Shown here piece after piece: positions 8,182 to 15,867 of a stretch of DNA of 32,563 bases (the stretch's first letter is position 1; each line of letters opens with the position of its first letter). The stretch spans positions 1-32,563 of the forward strand of contig DGSY01000086.1 in the NCBI GenBank assembly GCA_002394125.1, given 5' to 3'. Below the pieces are notes generated by a model, which worked only from the letters and a program-made list of their open reading frames with translations, made no database searches and was not told the origin of the DNA. The stretch comes from Ruminococcus sp. UBA4350. Lineage in GTDB: Bacteria > Bacillota > Clostridia > Oscillospirales > Ruminococcaceae. Position numbers and translations under genes: made by a program.

Positions 8182-8604
8182 ATGATGACGAACGAAGAAT
8201 TGAGCGAAAAGGTCAAAGCAATGAGCGAACAGGCAGTTGCAATGGCTGCGGATGTATTTGAGATCCGGCTCAGCTATCAGAAGGAAGACATGGATCTGCT
8301 GGAGGAACGGATCTTTCCGGTGCTGGAGAAAATGATCGCCGAGGGCAAGATCAATGAGATGGGGGCAGACAATCTTGCAGCGTTTTTCGGCGCCTATCTC
8401 GGAGAACTGATCCTCCGGTGCTTTGCCGCAGAGCTTGGCTATGCGTGGCTTGACGAGGAGGACGGTCCGCCGAGGATCGTCTGCGGCGCGAATAAATTCA
8501 ATCCGCTCGCGAAGGTGCGCAAGCGGCTGAATCAGGGCAGCGGCGATGATATCCGCCCGTTTTACGATGTATGTCAGAAGGTCGCGCAGGGCGGCTTTCA
8601 GTGA
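8182..8604 (+). CDS. Unknown protein, first of a tandem paralogous pair
   Basis: This 140-residue, probably cytoplasmic, mostly alpha-helical acidic protein is of a family I cannot name. Shared blocks with the next gene include a YQxED segment near residue 30, NLAAFFGAYLGELILR near the middle (GxYLGE core), GYxW, and KVRKRLNQG...SFYDV-like sequence (here PFYDVCQ) near the end. The conserved G-x-YLGE-x-x-LR block with surrounding helices suggests a ligand- or partner-binding helical domain. The ATG at 8182 follows GGAGGA (8169-8174), which lies inside the last codons of the phosphatase gene. The position just before purD suggests co-expression with purine synthesis; function is unknown. Confidence 0.78.
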   Translation: MMTNEELSEKVKAMSEQAVAMAADVFEIRLSYQKEDMDLLEERIFPVLEKMIAEGKINEMGADNLAAFFGAYLGELILRCFAAELGYAWLDEEDGPPRIVCGANKFNPLAKVRKRLNQGSGDDIRPFYDVCQKVAQGGFQ

Positions 8605-8627
8605 GCAGAATGCCGGAGGATCATACA

Positions 8628-9065
8628 ATGGTCGATATTGAGAAAATCTGTGCGGATGCGATCGAAAATGCGGCAGAGCTCGGCGTAGCGCTGCGCTATC
8701 AGCCGGAGGATATTGCGGAGCTGGAAAACAGGGTGATGCCGGTATTCAGCGAATGGCTCCGCGACGGAACGATCACTGAAAACAAGGGCGCATGGAATCT
8801 CGCGGTGCAGTTCGGCATCTATCTCGGCGAGACCATGCTCCGGAATTATGCAGCGAAATACGGTTATCACTGGGGAACGCCGGACGGCAATTTGCCTGTT
8901 CTGATGAAGGACGCGGGAAATCAGATGTCCCCGATCACAAAGGTACATAAGCGCATCCTGAACGGCGCTGAGGACAGCATCAAATCATTTTACGATGTGG
9001 GTGTTTTCATCGCGGACGGGCGCTTTGATGCAGCGCGGCGCAATCTCAAGCCGCATCAGGAATAA
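8628..9065 (+). CDS. Unknown protein, second of a tandem paralogous pair
   Basis: From the ATG at 8628 this protein has 145 residues and is clearly homologous over its whole length to the gene before it. Shared landmarks are RYQPEDIAELE, NLAVQFGIYLGETMLR, KYGYHWG, KVHKRILNG and SFYDVGV. In-frame ATGs at 8571 and 8610 are possible, but GGAGGA at 8615-8620 with a seven-base spacer supports 8628. The two copies have diverged strongly, so the duplication is not recent and both copies are probably kept for distinct jobs or as a heterodimer (inference). The stop is about 25 bases before purD. No signal peptide, membrane segment or known catalytic motif is visible. Confidence 0.78.
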   Translation: MVDIEKICADAIENAAELGVALRYQPEDIAELENRVMPVFSEWLRDGTITENKGAWNLAVQFGIYLGETMLRNYAAKYGYHWGTPDGNLPVLMKDAGNQMSPITKVHKRILNGAEDSIKSFYDVGVFIADGRFDAARRNLKPHQE

Positions 9066-9089
9066 GAATCTCCGAAAGGAAAAAGAGTT

Positions 9090-10373
9090 ATGAAAGTATT
9101 GGTAGTCGGCGGCGGCGGCAGAGAACACGCCATTGTCATGAAGCTCAGCGAATCTCCGCTGGTCACCGGTCTCTACTGCGCGCCGGGCAACGGCGGCATT
9201 GCAAAATACGCAAAGTGCTGTCCGGTCAAGGCGACCGACCTCGAAGGAATGCTCGCGCTCGCGAAGGAGCTGGAGGTCGATTGGGTATTCGTCGCGCCGG
9301 ATGATCCGCTCGTCATGGGCATGGCGGATCTGATGCGCGAAAACGGCTTCCGCGTCTTCGGTCCGTCGAAGAATGCGGCGATCATCGAGGGCAGCAAGGT
9401 GTTCTCGAAGAATCTGATGAAGAAATACGGCATCCCGACCGCGAAGTATGAGGTATTCACCGCGGCGGAGGATGCGATCCGTTATATTCAGGAGCAGAAT
9501 ACATATCCGACCGTCGTCAAGGCGGACGGCCTCGCACTCGGTAAGGGCGTCATCATCGCGCAGACCGAGCAGGAGGCGATCGACGCCGTGCGCTCGATCA
9601 TGGAGGACAGGATCTTCGGTGAGAGCGGCTCGAAGCTCGTCATCGAGGAATTCCTCACCGGCCCGGAGGTCTCTGTTCTGGCATTCACGGACGGCGAGAG
9701 CATCGCGCCGATGATCTCCTCGATGGATCACAAGCGTGCGCTCGACGGCGACCGCGGCAAGAATACCGGCGGCATGGGTACTGTCTCGCCGAATCCCTAT
9801 TATACCAAGGAGATCGCGGAGCAGTGTATGCGGGAGATCTTCCTGCCGACCATGCACGCGATGAACGGCGAAAACCGCACCTTCCGCGGCTGCCTTTATT
9901 TCGGCCTGATGCTCACGCCGAACGGCCCGAAGGTCATTGAATACAACTGCCGCTTCGGTGATCCGGAAACGCAGGTCGTTCTGCCGATGCTGGAAACCGA
10001 TCTGCTGGAGATCATGGATGCGGTGGAGAATCAGAAGCTCGGTGATCTGTCGATCGAATGGAAGAAGGGTGCCTGCGCCTGCGTCATTCTCGCGAGCGGC
10101 GGCTATCCGGAAAAGTATGAGACCGGCAAGGAGATCAGCGGCCTTGACGATATGGGTCAGACAGCCGGTGCAGCGGTCTATCATGCCGGAACAAAGCTCA
10201 CCGAGGACGGAAAATTCCTGACTGCCGGCGGCAGAGTGCTGGGCGTCACTGCTTCTGCGGATACGCTGAAAAATGCACTGGATGCAGCTTACAGGGCGGC
10301 AGAGCAGATCACATTTGAAAAAGTACACTATCGCCGCGATATCGGTCAGCGCGCACTCGCTGCAAAGAAATAA
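9090..10373 (+). CDS. purD: Phosphoribosylamine-glycine ligase (GAR synthetase)
   Basis: PurD joins phosphoribosylamine and glycine using ATP to give GAR. The 427-residue length is normal. The N-terminus has VVGGGGREHAI, the hallmark of the family. An ATP-grasp core follows, with KADGLALGKGVIIA and the DHKRALDGDRGKNTGGMG stretch, and then EYNCRFGDPETQ with metal and ATP ligands. The C-terminal domain, with VILASGGYPEKY and VLGVTASADTL, completes the family architecture. The ATG at 9090 follows AAAGGA. It is the last recognisable purine gene here, and the next gene starts 37 bases later without an obvious terminator, so transcription may continue toward uvrC. Confidence 0.97.
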   Translation: MKVLVVGGGGREHAIVMKLSESPLVTGLYCAPGNGGIAKYAKCCPVKATDLEGMLALAKELEVDWVFVAPDDPLVMGMADLMRENGFRVFGPSKNAAIIEGSKVFSKNLMKKYGIPTAKYEVFTAAEDAIRYIQEQNTYPTVVKADGLALGKGVIIAQTEQEAIDAVRSIMEDRIFGESGSKLVIEEFLTGPEVSVLAFTDGESIAPMISSMDHKRALDGDRGKNTGGMGTVSPNPYYTKEIAEQCMREIFLPTMHAMNGENRTFRGCLYFGLMLTPNGPKVIEYNCRFGDPETQVVLPMLETDLLEIMDAVENQKLGDLSIEWKKGACACVILASGGYPEKYETGKEISGLDDMGQTAGAAVYHAGTKLTEDGKFLTAGGRVLGVTASADTLKNALDAAYRAAEQITFEKVHYRRDIGQRALAAKK

Positions 10374-10410
10374 GCAGACCGGCGGCTGATGCAGAAGGAG
10401 ACACAGAGCT

Positions 10411-11382
10411 ATGGGAAAGAAAAGATCTGCAAGGCAGGAGCGCCGGAGTGCGCAGCGTGCAGAACAGCGGTCTGCGGCTCCGAAGCGAAGCCTTGAGGAT
10501 CGGCTGGAGGAAAAGGGCAAGCGTCCATATACGCTCAAGGACTGTATGCGGTTCGGGCGCATTGCCAATATCCTCTTTGTCGTGTTTATCATTGTCTGCC
10601 TGATCTACTACTATTCGTTTTCAAGGCGCAGATCCTATTTCATTCCGTTCGAGGTCATCGCCTATACGATCGAAGCGACGGCATTTGCGCTGTTCACGTT
10701 AAGCGTTGTCTGGATGGACAGACTGGTGCGTGCGCGCGGGCTGATGAAGGTCGCAATGATCGTCTATATTGTGACCGAGATCATATTGATGCTGCTGGAA
10801 TTCGGCCTGCTGCAATTCATACCGTATAACGGCCTGAAGCTGTCCGTCATTATCGTTCATGTTCTGTTCTCCGCAGGCGTCGCATTCACGCTGCTGCTGC
10901 TGGAGCCGCAGAATAAGCGCCTGCAGCGGATCGTCGGCATCACGACCGTTATCATTCTGGCGGGAATGCTGCCCGGCATTGCCGGATACCGCGTCTATGC
11001 GAGCATTCTGATCAATGCATTCGCCTATATCTTCTTCTTTACAGCTGCGGAGCGGCTGCTCGATCTGGAGGAGATCGAGGTCGATTGCTACGGCGATCAG
11101 GCAAGGGTGACGGAATATGATTCCACAATGTTTGCCGATGTGCCGACGATGACCGAGATCCCGCAGGCGGAAAAGAAGAAGCGTTCGCTCCGTGAAAAGG
11201 CGCGGCGGTTCGCCGAGGATCTGAGCAGCGAGGAGATCTCTGTCCTGACTGACAATGAAGAAAAGTTTGAGTATGAATTCGGCGTGGACGATGATGATGA
11301 CGACGATGAATACGATGACGGATATGAGGATGACAAAGAGCCCGGAACCGATGATGACGGAGAGGATGAGAGCAAGGCATGA
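10411..11382 (+). CDS. Polytopic membrane protein with basic N-terminus and acidic C-terminal tail
   Basis: This 323-residue protein is of unknown family. The first ~35 residues are strongly basic (Lys/Arg, GKKRSARQERRSAQR). About six transmembrane helices follow, including ILFVVFIIVCLIYYYSF, VAMIVYIVTEIILMLLEF and VIIVHVLFSAGVAFTLLLL. After the membrane part comes a long cytoplasmic-type region, ending in a low-complexity tail of Asp/Glu (DDDDDDEYDD, about residues 292-323). The stop overlaps the uvrC start as ATGA, so uvrC translation may be coupled to it. Nothing in the sequence links it to DNA repair. Ribosome-binding site AAGGAGA precedes the ATG. Confidence 0.8.
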   Translation: MGKKRSARQERRSAQRAEQRSAAPKRSLEDRLEEKGKRPYTLKDCMRFGRIANILFVVFIIVCLIYYYSFSRRRSYFIPFEVIAYTIEATAFALFTLSVVWMDRLVRARGLMKVAMIVYIVTEIILMLLEFGLLQFIPYNGLKLSVIIVHVLFSAGVAFTLLLLEPQNKRLQRIVGITTVIILAGMLPGIAGYRVYASILINAFAYIFFFTAAERLLDLEEIEVDCYGDQARVTEYDSTMFADVPTMTEIPQAEKKKRSLREKARRFAEDLSSEEISVLTDNEEKFEYEFGVDDDDDDDEYDDGYEDDKEPGTDDDGEDESKA

Positions 11383-13241
11383 ATCCGCGGCTGCCCTATT
11401 TGCAGCGGAAAACCGCTGTGCTGACCACCTCGCCGGGCGTCTATCTCATGAAGAACGCGCAGGAAAAGATCATTTATATCGGCAAGGCAAAGAACCTGCG
11501 GAACCGTGTGACGAGCTATTTCCGCGATCATCCGGATCATACGCCGAAAACCGCGCAGATGGTCTCGCAGGTCTATGATTATGATTTTATCGTCACGGCT
11601 TCGGAATATGAAGCGCTGATCCTGGAATGCTCGCTCATCAAGCAGCACAAGCCGCGCTATAATATTCTCCTGAAGGATGACAAGGGCTATCATTATATCC
11701 GCATTTCCCCGCCGCCCTATTCCCGCATCACTGCGGAGCTGCACGCGGACAGCGAGGGCACCTATCTCGGCCCCTATATGAGCGGCTTTACCGTCCGGCA
11801 GACTGTCAACACTGTCAACCGGACGTTCCGGCTCCCGACCTGCCGCAAGGCCTTCCCCGAATGCTTCCGCAAGGAGCGCCCCTGCCTGAATTATCACATC
11901 GGGCAGTGCATGGGCGTCTGCCGCGGCGATATTCCGGAGGATGTCTATGCGGAATCCGTCGCGGATGCCGTGCGATTTATCAAAAACGGCGGCGACCATA
12001 CCGTGACCGCGCTGGAGCAGCGGATGACGGCCGCCGCAGACCGACTCGACTTTGAGGAGGCGGCAAGGCTGCGCGACCGGATCGCCGCGATCCGGAAGGC
12101 GGGCGAAAAGCAGGATATCATGGATGCCGTCACCGCCGATACGGATGTCATCGGAACGGCTGTCTCAAATGAATCGACCGTGATATCCGTGACGGTCTAC
12201 CGCAGCGGCAGGCTCTACGATCAGAACACCTTTGTAATTTCGTCGGATGCACTTTCGGAGCATCCGCTGGACGAATTTCTGCCGCAGTATTACAGCGCAA
12301 AAAGTGGGAGCGATCTTCCGAGAACGATCCTGCTGGAGCAGCTTCCGCAGGAGGCGGAGCTGCTGGAAAATATGCTGGCGGAGCGCGCAGGGCGAAAGGT
12401 CACGCTGGAGGTACCCGTGCGCGGTGCAAGACACCGGCTCGTGCTGATGGCGAAGCAGAATGCCGGCGAAAAGCTCTCGATCCGGGCAGGGCGCACAAGC
12501 CGTGAGCTGCTCGGTCTGGAGGAGCTTGCAAGAGCGCTCGGTCTGGAGCATCCGCCCGTGCGCATCGAATCCTATGATATCTCGAATCTTTCCTCGGCGG
12601 ATATGGTCGCGGGCATGGTCGTCTTTGAGAACGGCCGTCCGCTGAAGAATGCATACCGCCGGTTCGCCGTCAAGGAGCTGCGGCAGCAGAATGACTATGC
12701 AGCGATGCAGGAGATCATCCGGCGGCGCTTCGGCGAATATTTCAAGGCGCAGGCGGAGACGGACGAGACCGCAAAGGCGCTCAATTCCTTTGCCGTCCTG
12801 CCGGATCTGATCCTGCTCGACGGCGGCAAAACGCACGTCGGCGCGATCGCTCCGATCCTCGAAGAGCTGGGGCTCGATATCCCGCTTTTCGGCATGGTCA
12901 AGGATCAGAAGCACCGCACACGCGCCATCGCAACAAACGGCGGCGAGATCGCAGTCCGCGAAAAGCAGGCGGCATTTGCCCTGCTGACGCGGATTCAGGA
13001 TGAGGTTCACCGCTATGCGATCACCTATATGAAAACAAGGCATAAAAAATCGAGCTATGCGCTGACGCTGACGCAGATTCCCGGCATCGGAGAACGAAAG
13101 GCGCAGAAGCTCCTGCTGACCTATAAAACCAGAGAGCAGCTCAAGGCGGCATCGCCGGAGCAGCTTGCAAGGACCGCAGGCGTCAATCCGGAAACGGCAC
13201 GGCAGCTCTATGAACTGATTCAGGATCTGCCGGACGCGTGA
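11379..13241 (+). CDS. uvrC: UvrABC excinuclease subunit C
   Basis: UvrC makes the two incisions around a lesion in nucleotide excision repair. The 620-residue protein has the full family order. A GIY-YIG nuclease is near the N-terminus (SPGVYLMKN, IIYIGKAKNLRNRV). A four-plus cysteine region lies around residues 150-185 (TCRKAFPEC, CLNYHIGQCMGVC), resembling the reported Fe-S ligand segment of UvrC. A UVR motif, RLDFEEAARLRDRIAAI, is next. Then comes the RNase H-like second nuclease with SYDISNLS and LILLDGGKTHV, and tandem helix-hairpin-helix motifs at the end (IPGIGERKAQKLL). The start overlaps the upstream membrane gene (ATGA) and lacks a strong ribosome-binding site, consistent with coupling. 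Confidence 0.97.
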   Translation: MNPRLPYLQRKTAVLTTSPGVYLMKNAQEKIIYIGKAKNLRNRVTSYFRDHPDHTPKTAQMVSQVYDYDFIVTASEYEALILECSLIKQHKPRYNILLKDDKGYHYIRISPPPYSRITAELHADSEGTYLGPYMSGFTVRQTVNTVNRTFRLPTCRKAFPECFRKERPCLNYHIGQCMGVCRGDIPEDVYAESVADAVRFIKNGGDHTVTALEQRMTAAADRLDFEEAARLRDRIAAIRKAGEKQDIMDAVTADTDVIGTAVSNESTVISVTVYRSGRLYDQNTFVISSDALSEHPLDEFLPQYYSAKSGSDLPRTILLEQLPQEAELLENMLAERAGRKVTLEVPVRGARHRLVLMAKQNAGEKLSIRAGRTSRELLGLEELARALGLEHPPVRIESYDISNLSSADMVAGMVVFENGRPLKNAYRRFAVKELRQQNDYAAMQEIIRRRFGEYFKAQAETDETAKALNSFAVLPDLILLDGGKTHVGAIAPILEELGLDIPLFGMVKDQKHRTRAIATNGGEIAVREKQAAFALLTRIQDEVHRYAITYMKTRHKKSSYALTLTQIPGIGERKAQKLLLTYKTREQLKAASPEQLARTAGVNPETARQLYELIQDLPDA

Positions 13242-13271
13242 GCCTGCACATCAATCACGGGAGGTAACGGT

Positions 13272-14252
13272 ATGGAACCCTTAAAGCTGAAGCCTGCCTT
13301 TCAGGATTATATCTGGGGCGGCACAAGACTGCGCGATGAATTCGGCAAGGAATGCGATCTGGAGCGCATTGCCGAAAGCTGGGAGCTTTCCTGTCATCCG
13401 GCAGGCCCCTCCACGATCATGAACAGCATCAACAAGCGCCAGACGCTGAAGGAATATCTCGAACAGGACTGGGCGGCCAGAGTCGGCGAGGGTGCCTCCC
13501 GCTTTTCGGGATTTCCGGTGCTCATCAAGCTGATCGACGCCTGTCAGGATCTCAGCGTGCAGGTGCATCCGGATGACCGCTATGCGCGGGAGCATGAAAA
13601 CGGCGAGAACGGCAAGACCGAATGCTGGTATATCGTCGATTGCGACGAGGGCGCCGCACTCGCCTACGGCTTCAACCGTGAGCTGACGAAGGACGAATTC
13701 CGCGCCGCGATCAAAAACGGCACGCTGCTCGATTATGTGCAGCTTGTTCCGGTCCACAAGGGCGATGTATTTTTCATCGAGGCCGGAACGCTCCATGCGA
13801 TCGGCGCAGGCATTCTCATTGCGGAGATACAGCAGAATTCCAATCTGACCTACCGCATCTACGATTATGACCGTGTCGGTGCGGACGGCAAGCCGCGGGA
13901 GCTGCATATCGACAAGGCCGTCGATGTGACGAAAACATGGTCTGCCCCGCCGCGCCGGAAGCGTCCCGCGACGGTCTATGAGGGCTACAGCTCCGCAGTG
14001 ATCGCGGACTGCCCGTATTTCACGGTCAATGAGCTGCGCATCACTGATGAAGCGAGCTTCCCCGCATCGGAGGGCGTTTCCTATACGCATCTGCTCTGCA
14101 CAGAGGGCGATGCGGCGCTGATCTATGATGACGGCGTGGTCATGCCGGTCTCGAAGGGCGAATCGGTCTTCCTGCCGGCGAATTTCGGCGCATATACGAT
14201 CCGCAGCAAAAACTGTGTTCTGCTTGCGACGCAGACACTTCCGCGGAGGTGA
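13272..14252 (+). CDS. manA: Mannose-6-phosphate isomerase, class I
   Basis: The 326-residue length fits the shorter Firmicutes type I phosphomannose isomerases, which interconvert mannose-6-P and fructose-6-P. The zinc ligands can be read: Gln97 and His99 in VQVHPDD, Glu117 in KTECWYI, and His175 in GTLHAIGAG. The N-terminal KPAFQDYIWGGTRLRD and the region AEIQQNSNLTYRIYDYDR are typical of the family. The ATG at 13272 is preceded by GGGAGG. The stop is seven bases before the GTG of the next gene. It belongs with glucokinase and gpmI further along, giving a loose sugar-phosphate group. Confidence 0.95.
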   Translation: MEPLKLKPAFQDYIWGGTRLRDEFGKECDLERIAESWELSCHPAGPSTIMNSINKRQTLKEYLEQDWAARVGEGASRFSGFPVLIKLIDACQDLSVQVHPDDRYAREHENGENGKTECWYIVDCDEGAALAYGFNRELTKDEFRAAIKNGTLLDYVQLVPVHKGDVFFIEAGTLHAIGAGILIAEIQQNSNLTYRIYDYDRVGADGKPRELHIDKAVDVTKTWSAPPRRKRPATVYEGYSSAVIADCPYFTVNELRITDEASFPASEGVSYTHLLCTEGDAALIYDDGVVMPVSKGESVFLPANFGAYTIRSKNCVLLATQTLPRR

Positions 14253-14258
14253 CGGCCG

Positions 14259-15152
14259 GTGGATCTCAGTAAGCTTATGGGAATGTTCGGCTTCGATCCG
14301 TCGGCGGCGGAGGAACTGATGCAGGATGAACAAATGCAGGAAATGATGCAGGATCCGGAATTGCAGCAGGCAATGGAGCGCCCGGAAACGGAGCATCTGC
14401 TGGGACAGCTCAGCGGAATGCTTGCGCAGGGCGGCATCATGCCGGACGATGTTGACAATCTGCTTGCCGGATTCGGCGGCAGTGCGGAGGCGGGTACATC
14501 GGAACAGCTGGACGGCCTGATCGCGGGTGTTGAGCAGCTGTTCGGTGATCTCGGCTTCGGCGGGATCGACCTTGACGAGGAGGCGGCGTGCTATCAGCCG
14601 GAGGCGGCGGATGCATCTGACCGCGCATTCCTGACCGAGCTGAAGGCATGGATCAAGGATACGGCAGCGGATATTCCGGAGAAGGATGTCTGTATGCTGG
14701 AGATCGGCTCGCATCTCAATTATGATGCGGACGGTGCGCCGGCTGTCGATCTGTGGCTCGGCTACAATACGGCTGCGGCCGATGCAGAGAACCGTGCGAA
14801 GAATGCGGAGCGCTGGAATATCGCGAACTGGACGGAGAATCATTTCCGCTCGCTGGATGCGGAGCCGCTGGAGGACTGGTGTCAGTCGCAGGGCTACGAG
14901 CCGCAGGATGCAGATTTTGACGAGAACGAGATGAAGCAGCGGATCTATGATCTTGCAGCGGCGGCGGTCATGGAGCTGCACAGCGAACGCTTCACCGAGC
15001 AGCTTTTCGGACAGAAGCTCCCGTTCATCATCGAGGATTATGAGTATAATCAGAAAACGGCGATCCGCGCCGTGAAAGCAAACGGCGGCAGGGAGCTGTT
15101 CGATGCGGAATTCTTCGATGACTGCGGCTTTTCGGAGGATGGCGAGGGCTGA
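14259..15152 (+). CDS. Unknown acidic protein with Met/Gln-rich N-terminus
   Basis: This 297-residue soluble protein is not recognised. It starts at GTG (14259), nine bases after GGAGG (14245-14249), which itself overlaps the end of manA; an in-frame ATG at 14277 is the alternative. The first ~60 residues contain a run of E-M-Q-D elements (ELMQDEQMQEMMQDPELQQ), probably one amphipathic helix or coiled coil. After an acidic linker, a domain of about 180 residues contains MLEIGSHLNYDADG, VDLWLGYNTAAAD and NWTENHF. The composition is strongly acidic with few basic residues. It may be an interaction protein, but no function can be assigned. It is closely linked to manA by spacing. Confidence 0.72.
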   Translation: MDLSKLMGMFGFDPSAAEELMQDEQMQEMMQDPELQQAMERPETEHLLGQLSGMLAQGGIMPDDVDNLLAGFGGSAEAGTSEQLDGLIAGVEQLFGDLGFGGIDLDEEAACYQPEAADASDRAFLTELKAWIKDTAADIPEKDVCMLEIGSHLNYDADGAPAVDLWLGYNTAAADAENRAKNAERWNIANWTENHFRSLDAEPLEDWCQSQGYEPQDADFDENEMKQRIYDLAAAAVMELHSERFTEQLFGQKLPFIIEDYEYNQKTAIRAVKANGGRELFDAEFFDDCGFSEDGEG

Positions 15153-15208
15153 CCGCACAGACCTGCATTCCATGTATTCTTTTGAAAAATATCTCTGAGG
15201 TTCCGCTT

Positions 15209-15811
15209 ATGAAACAAAATCTGAAAACATACGCCTGTGCCGGAATCGCGGCAGATATCCTGTATTTTATCTCCGTCACGCTGTTTCTGCTCCTGAAAGC
15301 AGAATGGGCATTGACATTATGGGAACTCATGACAGTTGCCGGTGCGTTCACAATGCTGATCGTATTGACCGTGTTCGCGGAGGCATTTGAGATCAAGCCG
15401 CTTCTGCGCAGATTCATGCTGACCGCACTGAGCGGCACCGTGATTCTGACTTCGATCGCGCATTTTACAAGCATCGGCGTCATCAGAAAGCTCATCGCAC
15501 AGGGCGCGGCCATTCCCGATTATTTCAGGATCGGTTATTTTCCGAGCATTGAAATGACGGTGGATTATACGGCATGGGGACTCTTTATGGGCAGCGCTTT
15601 CCTCAGTTTGTTTCTTGGGATCAGGGACAGGGCGATCCGGATCATTTCTGTGACCTGCTGCATACTTTGTTTTACCGGCTTTGCCGGAAGCTTTTTTGCA
15701 GAATCGCTCTGGTATCCGGCACCGCTGGGCTACGGAATCGGATTTCTGATCCTGTGTATCGCTGTTCTGAAAAAAACAGCAAAGCCCGGTTTTCAGCATG
15801 GCACGGCATGA
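15209..15811 (+). CDS. Multi-pass membrane protein of unknown function
   Basis: This 200-residue protein has about six predicted transmembrane helices, among them IAADILYFISVTLFLLL, GAFTMLIVLTVFAEAF, LTALSGTVILTSIAHF and GIGFLILCIAVLKK. The ATG at 15209 follows CTGAGG. A frame extended to 15182 lacks a ribosome-binding site and is rejected. Its codon use and lower GC than the neighbours give it a slightly foreign look (visual impression only). The layout is reminiscent of small DUF4386-like membrane proteins, but I am not certain of any family. A perfect hairpin overlaps its stop codon. Confidence 0.7.
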   Translation: MKQNLKTYACAGIAADILYFISVTLFLLLKAEWALTLWELMTVAGAFTMLIVLTVFAEAFEIKPLLRRFMLTALSGTVILTSIAHFTSIGVIRKLIAQGAAIPDYFRIGYFPSIEMTVDYTAWGLFMGSAFLSLFLGIRDRAIRIISVTCCILCFTGFAGSFFAESLWYPAPLGYGIGFLILCIAVLKKTAKPGFQHGTA

Positions 15812-15850
15812 GCCGTGAATTCTAAAAGATCAATACACCGTTCCGGTGTA
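15802..15850 (+). repeat. Two perfect inverted repeats before the glucokinase gene
   Basis: The first hairpin, CACGGC-ATGA-GCCGTG (15802-15817), overlaps the stop codon of the membrane protein gene. The second, TACACCG-TTC-CGGTGTA (15834-15850), ends eight bases before the glucokinase ribosome-binding site. Neither has a U tract, so they are not standard terminators. They could affect mRNA stability, act as an operator or be weak attenuators. Confidence 0.45.
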
Positions 15851-15867
15851 GAAATTTGGAGGATAAC

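Noticed and set aside
13281..15173. Very long open frame on the - strand opposite manA and its neighbour
   Set aside because: It lies antisense to well-supported genes, has low-complexity Arg/Leu/Ile-rich translation, no ribosome-binding site and no family resemblance; such frames are by-products of the GC-rich codon pattern.
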